A DNA stretch of 21,515 nt from Chrysochromulina tobinii (lineage: Eukaryota; Haptophyta; Prymnesiales; Chrysochromulinaceae): contig JWZX01002995.1 in the NCBI GenBank assembly GCA_001275005.1, positions 1-21,515 of the forward strand, given 5' to 3'. Below the pieces are notes generated by a model. It was not told the DNA's origin, did no database searches, and saw nothing but the letters and a program-made list of their open reading frames with translations. This document shows positions 16,267 to 21,515 of this stretch, piece after piece. Numbering within the stretch: position 1 is the stretch's first letter; each line of letters begins with the position of its first letter. The position numbers and the translations under genes are program-made.

Positions 16267-17388
16267 ATGAAGCTCCGACGGCACGGACTTCCCGAAAATC
16301 CACTTCGGATTCCCATTCTTGCGAGTTGTCCTGTGGTGATGGTGCTCCTCATCTCCATGTACGCCGTTCTCGCCATCGTGAACCTGACCAGCTACCACGT
16401 CAACCCGCTGCACGAAGGCGTGATCCCTGTAAACATGAATACGGCAGACATTCGCGGCGATATCTTCTTCGATCTGCGCTCGAAGACGCTGCCGATCGAG
16501 TGTGCCAGTGATCGTGCTAACCAAACCCACGACTGCCGCAACCAAGAGGTGGTGGACACTGACCTGGTGGTCACTAAGCTCGTCATGACTGTGTACGGCG
16601 AGTTTGGCGAGTATGCCCGGTGCAATGCGTGCAACGCGAAAGACGTTGATCCCTCGTCGGGCCTGCCATGCCACGGCCAGAACTACCTGTGCGTCTGCGG
16701 AGAACCACGGCAAAGGGACTGCACTGATCAGAAGCCCGTTGGCGCGGAGAACATCACGACGCACTTCGGCGGCGGCGGGGGTTGCGATTGGGACACTTGG
16801 ATAAAGTACCCGTGGAGCTGCTGGGGTCAAGAAGTGGTCCACAAGACGGCGGGGCCCGGTAAAAATACGTGGTACTCGTCGACGTCCGCGGGCTGGTGCG
16901 GCGCACCGGGCGCAAGCCCGGCCACGTGCACGTGGTCGGCCGAGGTGCTTAAGATTGTCAACAAGACGTGCAGCGACAATTCGGTGTACAGCGCCGTCGA
17001 GGAGTACGATGCACTGCACGATGGGCGCTTCGCCAAGTGCCCGCACCACCCACAGACGGGCCCGCGCCGCAACACCTCGGACCCATGCTGGATCTACTCA
17101 TTCTACGCGACCGTGCTCGGGCCGGATGCGCTCATGCCCGGAGGTGCGGTGGCTGGCATGCCGGTAGAGATTCTCGACCAAGCTTTTGATCGCCCCTTCG
17201 CCGACGAGGCACAGGGCGGCTGCCCGGCCATCCCGCCGCCGCCAGAGGCCCCGCCGCGCCTCGGCTCTCAACGCCGCTACAGCCACCGCTCATTTGGCGT
17301 GCTGTCCGGACCGCAGCTGCAGGCGTCGTTCCGGGCAGCAGCGCAGCTGGCTGCAGAGGAGGTGGCGGAGCGCAGACGGCGGGCTTGA
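16267..17388 (+). CDS. Unknown cysteine-rich single-pass membrane protein with glycosylation sites
   Basis: The product is 373 residues. A short basic N-terminus (MKLRRHGLPENPLR) precedes one hydrophobic segment at about 15-40 (PVVMVLLISMYAVLAIVNL), giving a type II anchor or uncleaved signal. The remaining ~330 residues have 16 cysteines between 79 and 319, including CNAC (119-122) and CVC (142-144). They also have N-x-S/T sites at N39, N85, N162, N232 and N269 and clustered tryptophans (DWDTWIKYPWSCW). This indicates a disulfide-bonded domain in the lumen or outside the cell. The C-terminal ~50 residues are Pro-, then Arg/Ala/Glu-rich. I recognise no family. The ATG lies directly after the 22-base direct repeats. 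No introns are needed, and the gene is convergent with the kinase gene 253 bases on. Confidence 0.72.
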   Translation: MKLRRHGLPENPLRIPILASCPVVMVLLISMYAVLAIVNLTSYHVNPLHEGVIPVNMNTADIRGDIFFDLRSKTLPIECASDRANQTHDCRNQEVVDTDLVVTKLVMTVYGEFGEYARCNACNAKDVDPSSGLPCHGQNYLCVCGEPRQRDCTDQKPVGAENITTHFGGGGGCDWDTWIKYPWSCWGQEVVHKTAGPGKNTWYSSTSAGWCGAPGASPATCTWSAEVLKIVNKTCSDNSVYSAVEEYDALHDGRFAKCPHHPQTGPRRNTSDPCWIYSFYATVLGPDALMPGGAVAGMPVEILDQAFDRPFADEAQGGCPAIPPPPEAPPRLGSQRRYSHRSFGVLSGPQLQASFRAAAQLAAEEVAERRRRA

Positions 17389-17641
17389 GCGTCATGCTCA
17401 GAGCATGGGGCGACAGACACGGCGACGGCTGACGTGCGGTTTCTTCTGTGGGATCGTGCGTTACGGTGCGCCGAAATGCCGTGAGCACACGTTCGACGTT
17501 GGCTTAGGCTTTCTTGCCGAGATCTGGCTTTCTCTTGGGAGTCTTGGTCTTGCCCCACCACGCCCAGGTGACAGAGGAACACTGGATTAAGGTGATAAAA
17601 ATGAGATAAATCCACAAATGTACTAGGCCTAGTCGGTCCGA

Positions 17642-18574
17642 TCACCTCTCGACCAGCCACGGCTCACGCAGCGCTCCCTTGGCGCTCAGCCGACCGATCG
17701 AGTCGGTGACGAGGAGCTGGTGCACGAGTGATCGCGCGTCCTCGCTGAGCGTGGCATCGCTTGGGAACTCGAAGCGGCCGGCGAGGATGGCCTGGAGCGT
17801 CGCGATGTCGGTGTCACGCTCGAAGGGATTGCCACCGACCAGCAGCGCGTACAAGAGCAGCCCGACTCCCCACAGGTCGACGGATGTGCCGTAGCCCTCG
17901 ACCTCGCCGTGGCCACACCGAATCATCTCAGGCGCAAGGTAGTCGTGGGTGCCGCACACGGAGCTGAGGAGACCGTTCTCTGGAAGGCGCACCGCGAGGC
18001 CAAAGTCGGCGAGGCGCACCTCGCCGAGCTCGGTCAGCAGCACATTGGTCGCCTTGATGTCGCGGTGCACGATCTGCAGACCGTGAAGGTGCTGCACGGC
18101 GCTCAGTAGGCTGGCGAGATGACCGCGCGTCTCGGGCTCGTCGAGGACGCCAGCAGGGCGGGAGGAGACGTGCGACATCAGGTCGGTCCGGGCCACCTCT
18201 TGCAGGATGAAGAGGGTCCTCGGCGATTGGAAGACGTCGAGAAGCTGTACGACGTGTTGGTGGTTGGCGAGGCTCAGGAGCTCGGGCTCGCGGAGAGGAC
18301 ATTCATCGTCGTCCCTTGCAGCTGATGACGCGACGACCTTGGCGGCCGCCATGCGTCCTGAGGCGTGGTCGCGCACGTGCAGTACGGAGCCGAAGCAGCC
18401 GCGGCCGAGCCGTGCCACCTCCTCGTGAATGGCCCAAAAGGCCTCATCATCTGGCAGAGCACGTGCGCCATCGACTCGCCGAGCAGGCCGTCGTTCATCC
18501 ACGAGCGAGATGGAGGAGGGTAGGGTGAGGTCGATGTGGGCGGCGAGTGGTACAGGCAGAGGCTCGGGCAGCAT
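17642..18574 (-). CDS. Serine/threonine protein kinase, CAMK-like
   Basis: The product is 310 residues, nearly all of it a complete kinase domain (about 50-307). The glycine loop is LGRGCFGSV (56-64) and the ATP-binding lysine K79 in AAAKVV. The likely helix-C glutamate is in REPE (about 95-98). The catalytic loop is HRDIKATN (170-177), the metal-binding DFG is at 190-192 and APE at 214-216. DLWGVGLLLYALLVGGNPF (233-251) is typical of the CAMK/CDPK group. HRDIK indicates Ser/Thr specificity and all catalytic residues are present, so it should be active. There is no regulatory domain beyond a 50-residue proline-containing leader. The substrate is unknown. The gene is divergent from the ubiquitin-like gene, with 292 bases between the starts. 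Confidence 0.88.
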   Translation of the reverse strand: MLPEPLPVPLAAHIDLTLPSSISLVDERRPARRVDGARALPDDEAFWAIHEEVARLGRGCFGSVLHVRDHASGRMAAAKVVASSAARDDDECPLREPELLSLANHQHVVQLLDVFQSPRTLFILQEVARTDLMSHVSSRPAGVLDEPETRGHLASLLSAVQHLHGLQIVHRDIKATNVLLTELGEVRLADFGLAVRLPENGLLSSVCGTHDYLAPEMIRCGHGEVEGYGTSVDLWGVGLLLYALLVGGNPFERDTDIATLQAILAGRFEFPSDATLSEDARSLVHQLLVTDSIGRLSAKGALREPWLVER

Positions 18575-18866
18575 GGTCGGCGGGCGCTTTTGCCTATTTT
18601 GGTGTTCAAAAAAATTTCGTCCGTTTCATCCCAAGGCCCTCGTCGCCGAGAAGAGGAGTCACATCTCTGTGAGGTGAAATGGTTGAGACCCTCTGTGTAA
18701 ACGTTGGATTCCGAAACTGACCAAAGTTCGTGCTGTGTTGCTCCAGCCGCTGTGGTCGCTGTGAGGCCTCCTCGGTCGCGCGCTGAGCGGCCTCTCGCTG
18801 AGAAGGCCTAACGACGCCTCCATTTTCGTCCTTTCGGAGTCCCATCCGCTACTTCTCTCTCGAAGT
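18575..18866. promoter_or_regulatory. Shared intergenic region between kinase and ubiquitin-like genes
   Basis: These 292 bases lie between divergent start codons and probably carry both promoters. An AT-richer spot (TGTTCAAAAAAATTTCG) lies at 18602-18618, close to the kinase start. No element can be named with confidence. Confidence 0.35.
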
Positions 18867-19322
18867 ATGCAGTCCTGCTGCAAATGCCTCGGGCCGCGCC
18901 TGCCGCAAAATCTCACCCCATCCAACTCCATGTCGAATGCCATCGGCGACACGAGTGTCCCGGAGCGCCGCCGCCTATACCTCGGTGTCGTGTTTCCGGC
19001 CGACGTCAACGTGCAGCCTGTGTACATGTTTTTCTCGCTGTCCAGCGACGGCAACAAAGTCCTCGAAGCCGCGTGCAAAGCAGCGGGGCTCAAGATGGAC
19101 CGAGGGAAGCTGGCTGGCTCTCCCGACAAGCTAAACCTGTTCACGCTCGAGGGTGACGTGCTCAGGCTCGACCTAGACCTGGAGGCGCACGTCCCATCGA
19201 CGCTGCAGCCCAGCTCGTGGGTCATCCTTGAAAAGGGCAATCGTATCTCGTCCCAGCGGCTCGACGCCATCCGTGGGGCCGCGGACGTTGCACTTTCGGG
19301 GCCCGCGTGCGCGATCATGTAG
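18867..19322 (+). CDS. Ubiquitin-like protein with C-terminal CaaX prenylation box
   Basis: The product is 151 residues. Residues about 51-125 (VYMFFSLSSDGNKVLEAACK, then DKLNLFTLEGDVLRLDLDLE and SWVILEKG) follow the pattern of the ubiquitin-like domain at the C-terminus of ZFAND1/Cuz1. That family links stress granules and the proteasome to p97/Cdc48. The AN1 zinc fingers of ZFAND1 are absent. The protein ends in C-A-I-M, a classic farnesylation box, the same four residues as in lamin B1. The N-terminus MQSCCKC could be palmitoylated. Together these suggest a membrane-tethered ubiquitin-like protein, analogous in layout to plant MUB proteins, which also combine a ubiquitin fold with a CaaX end. 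The ZFAND1 link is from memory of the pattern. The gene call itself is well supported by composition and codon-level coherence. Confidence 0.72.
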   Translation: MQSCCKCLGPRLPQNLTPSNSMSNAIGDTSVPERRRLYLGVVFPADVNVQPVYMFFSLSSDGNKVLEAACKAAGLKMDRGKLAGSPDKLNLFTLEGDVLRLDLDLEAHVPSTLQPSSWVILEKGNRISSQRLDAIRGAADVALSGPACAIM

Positions 19323-19689
19323 TCAAGCCAAATCAACTGTATTTTCAAAGTTCTAGGACATGTAATACCGGATTCGATGAGTTTTCCTTCTTCCCCGACG
19401 ACGTGAAACATGTGTGAATGTCGTCCTCTAATTGCGAATGTCGTCCTCGAGCACATCTGCCTGTCGCCGCTTGTCGCTGCTGCTGCTGACCTTTCCACGG
19501 CTCGACGCATACCAAATTCGTGCTGCGAGCCTCCAGCAGCAGCATGCCGTTGCTGGGCATTCGATCGCGTGCGCAGCGGCCACCTATGAGACGCGCAGCG
19601 CCAGGTGCGCTTGCAAGCTGCGCTGATGAGCTCTGCACAGCTGTGTGCCTGCGTCGCTTTCGCGCGGCTGCTGCGGTTTTGCACCCGGC
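19323..19689. other. Intergenic region upstream of the Rieske gene
   Basis: A 13-base direct repeat GAATGTCGTCCTC lies at 19416-19428 and 19436-19448. A short plus-strand frame starting with ATG at 19626 encodes a signal-peptide-like stretch (MSSAQLCACVAFARLLRF) but is out of frame with the Rieske protein. It could only belong to it through an intron that I cannot place. Otherwise nothing is seen. Confidence 0.35.
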
Positions 19690-20916
19690 ATGCGCCATTT
19701 TCCAGCTGCTGCCTGCAAGCCCGCATCTGACGTGGTCGCGTTGATCATGTCGCTACGCAGGCCACGGACGAGCAGAGGCAGATCGCCGCAGCTGACCTCT
19801 TCCATAGGCAGCAGCAGCACCATGCAGGCGAAATCCGCGGTCGCTGCCGATACGCAGCTGTCCCTGAACAACACGTGGTACGCGGTCGCGCATATATCAC
19901 AGCTGGTCGCGGGCCAGGTCTTTGCCATGCGGCTCCTAGGCGAGCCCATCGTGCTTTACCGCGACGCTCAGGGCGAAGCGGTCTGCGTGCGCGACGTGTG
20001 CCCGCACCGCTCGGCGCCGCTCTCGATGGGAGAGATGGAAGGTGGCGTTCTGCGCTGCTTCTACCACGGCTGGGCCTTCGGCGCGGGCGGCAGCTGCGTC
20101 GACGTCCCCACCGTCCGGCTCGAAGGCAAGACGCCCAACTTCAGCAGCTTCAGCTGCACGACCTATGCCGTCGTGGAGCATGCGGGCATGGTGTGGGTGT
20201 GGAAAGGCAGCCCGCTGCTCGCAGACGTGCGGAAACTGCCTTCGCTGCCAGCCGCCGACGATCCCGACATGTTCACCGTCGAAACGACGCTTGATTACGG
20301 CGTCGATTGGCCCCAGGTCGCCGCGGCCAATCTCGGCGCGCCGCATCTGCACCCAATGCTGGAGGGCGAGAGCCCGGACCTCGCGGCGCTCCTGGGTGGC
20401 ACAGCGCCGCAGCGACTGAAGGTACGGAGCCCGCAGGCGGCGACGCACTTTCACGCGCCCGCCATTGTGCGCCACCAAAGCGCCAGCGGTTTTCTCGAAG
20501 AGACGCACGTCGTGCCGATCGCGACCGGCCGCACGCGTGTCCTTGTGCGGCAGCACTTCCGTAGGTCTGGGGCGCTCAGAGTACTGCTCAATGTGCCTGG
20601 GGCGGCCGCGTTGCTCAGCAGCCTCGTGCGCAACTGGAACTACGCCGTGAGCGAGCTCGATGTGGCCGACGATGCGCAGCAGCAGCAGTCGCCGTCCGCC
20701 CAGGACGACGCGACGGTCGCAAGCTTCTGGGACTGGCATGCCCGCATGCTCGCGACCGAGAGCGAGCCGTACTTTACGCGCTGGGGTGACCGCACCGCGT
20801 ACTCGTCCTCGCTCGGTCGACAGGAGGCCGATAGCCAGGTCGGCACGTACGGCCTCAAGCGAAACTACGTGCAGGAAAACCCGAAGCCCGAATTCGCACC
20901 GCTGAGGAGGAGGTAA
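19690..20916 (+). CDS. Rieske [2Fe-2S] oxygenase, chlorophyllide-a-oxygenase/PaO-like, with atypical iron site
   Basis: The product is 408 residues from the ATG at 19690 (389 from 19747). A Ser/Arg-rich leader of about 45 residues, possibly a targeting sequence, precedes LNNTWYAVAHISQL. The Rieske cluster motif is intact: CPHRSAPLSMG and CFYHGWAFG, with Fe-S ligands C104, H106, C123 and H126. The N-terminal domain resembles plant and algal Rieske oxygenases (chlorophyllide a oxygenase, pheophorbide a oxygenase). These pass electrons to a mononuclear iron and hydroxylate or cleave pigments. In those enzymes the catalytic domain has N-x-x-D-x-x-H-x4-H. Here the equivalent stretch reads ANLGAPHLHPML. 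N214 and H219 are kept, the Asp position is Gly and the second His position is Leu, with an extra His at 221. The C-terminal domain is otherwise full-length, so this is not a truncation. The substrate is unknown. Upstream exons are possible. Confidence 0.8.
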   Translation: MRHFPAAACKPASDVVALIMSLRRPRTSRGRSPQLTSSIGSSSTMQAKSAVAADTQLSLNNTWYAVAHISQLVAGQVFAMRLLGEPIVLYRDAQGEAVCVRDVCPHRSAPLSMGEMEGGVLRCFYHGWAFGAGGSCVDVPTVRLEGKTPNFSSFSCTTYAVVEHAGMVWVWKGSPLLADVRKLPSLPAADDPDMFTVETTLDYGVDWPQVAAANLGAPHLHPMLEGESPDLAALLGGTAPQRLKVRSPQAATHFHAPAIVRHQSASGFLEETHVVPIATGRTRVLVRQHFRRSGALRVLLNVPGAAALLSSLVRNWNYAVSELDVADDAQQQQSPSAQDDATVASFWDWHARMLATESEPYFTRWGDRTAYSSSLGRQEADSQVGTYGLKRNYVQENPKPEFAPLRRR

Positions 20917-20940
20917 CGGCGCTCAGGAAGAGGTAACGGC
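20901..20940. repeat. 20-base tandem duplication across the Rieske stop codon
   Basis: GCTGAGGAGGAGGTAACGGC (20901-20920) is followed immediately by a copy differing at two positions (20921-20940). The first copy encodes the last residues and stop codon. The duplication therefore leaves the protein unchanged and repeats the stop region in the 3' untranslated part. Confidence 0.85.
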
Positions 20941-21515
20941 GGTGTTCGTGAGCTCCGAATTGCATTTGTTCTAGCTGCATTCGACATGCAACATGTTGTC
21001 GCCATGCGTGTCCAGGGCTGCCTAGACGCATGGACGTGCACGTGGAGATCGACTCGCGATCTGGTGGCTCGGCGCACGGGCGCACCGCCGCGCGCCAGCT
21101 CGCAGCTGGCAGGGGCCGTTGTGAAAGCCTAGCGCCGAGGGGTGACTCGTAGTTTCACCCCCGCTATCACCGGTCAGTCATTGTTGTGGGTTGTGGGATC
21201 ACCTTAGTAGACCTTATAAGCCTTCGACGCAACGTTAAACGCAGCGGGCGCGGCGCGAGGCGCGCGACCGCGTGTGCGGTGTATTTTGGTTTTTGCTGTT
21301 TGTATCGCTGATTATTGCGTCGACGTCCGTGTCGGCCGGCGCCGGGGCGAGCGTCCCGGCGCGCCCGGTTTCGCGGCTTTCCGCGCCGGTCCGGGCCGAC
21401 CGGCGGGACTGGACGAAAGACCGGGCCAAAACCCCAATGACCGGGGCACCCCCGGGGCGCGCGTCGTGTTGGCGCGCGGGCCCTTGCGGGCCCGCGGTGC
21501 GGCGCCGGCGGCGCC
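20917..21515. other. 3' flank ending in extremely GC-rich structured DNA
   Basis: No gene is seen. Small inverted repeats lie at 21094-21110 (GCCAGCT/AGCTGGC, 3-base loop) and 21139-21161 (GGGGTGA/TCACCCC). From about 21235 the sequence becomes very GC-rich. A 9-bp perfect hairpin CGCGGGCCC-TTGC-GGGCCCGCG lies at 21475-21496, and the window ends in GGCGCCGGCGGCGCC. The composition would suit an rDNA spacer or a contig edge, but I recognise no rRNA sequence. Confidence 0.4.

Noticed and set aside
21235-21515. Ribosomal RNA gene at the right edge
   Set aside because: The GC-rich texture suggested it, but no conserved 18S, 5.8S or 28S stretch could be recognised.

Overview
The window is nuclear DNA from a GC-rich unicellular alga. 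Its genes are eukaryotic: two carry spliceosomal introns, and the products include a kinesin, a Ser/Thr kinase, a CaaX-ended ubiquitin-like protein and a GT14 glycosyltransferase. A plastid is suggested by a fatty-acid-photodecarboxylase-type GMC enzyme with a signal-plus-transit-like leader. A haptophyte, or a similar red-plastid alga such as a pelagophyte, fits best. This is inferred from composition, the repetitive short introns, a likely GC-AG intron and the leader style; no marker gene proves it.

Layout, left to right. 1-1142: an AT-rich edge, then a weakly supported minus-strand ORF. 1446-1640 (+): a small one-helix protein resembling complex III subunit QCR10/UQCR11. 2144-3172 (+): a leucine-rich-repeat protein with lysine-rich ends. 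3641-5533 (-): the fatty acid photodecarboxylase-like enzyme. 5727-8354 (-): a six-exon Uup-type ABC-F ATPase with a 26-glutamine tract. 9262-13030 (-): a seven-exon kinesin-14 with a C-terminal motor. 13223-14926 (+): a GT14 glycosyltransferase, divergent from the kinesin. 14927-16266: a non-coding stretch rich in small repeats and hairpins. 16267-17388 (+): a cysteine-rich, probably glycosylated, single-pass membrane protein. 17642-18574 (-): a protein kinase. 18867-19322 (+): a prenylatable ubiquitin-like protein, divergent from the kinase. 19690-20916 (+): a Rieske oxygenase with an abnormal iron motif. 20917-21515: non-coding, ending in very GC-rich structured DNA.

The genes do not form an operon or an evident pathway. 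Several are arranged divergently and may share promoters. All eleven introns I could place lie in the two neighbouring minus-strand genes (ABC-F and kinesin); the other long ORFs are uninterrupted. Many introns are filled with a roughly 10-base repeat of the form CTGA(T/G)(G/T)GC in the sense strand. Several begin with an obvious, partly decayed copy of the start of the next exon. This points to recent intron gain by an introner-like element that duplicates its target site, and it is the most unusual thing in the window. The next most interesting are the photodecarboxylase homologue, the CaaX ubiquitin-like protein and the Rieske protein lacking part of its usual iron triad.
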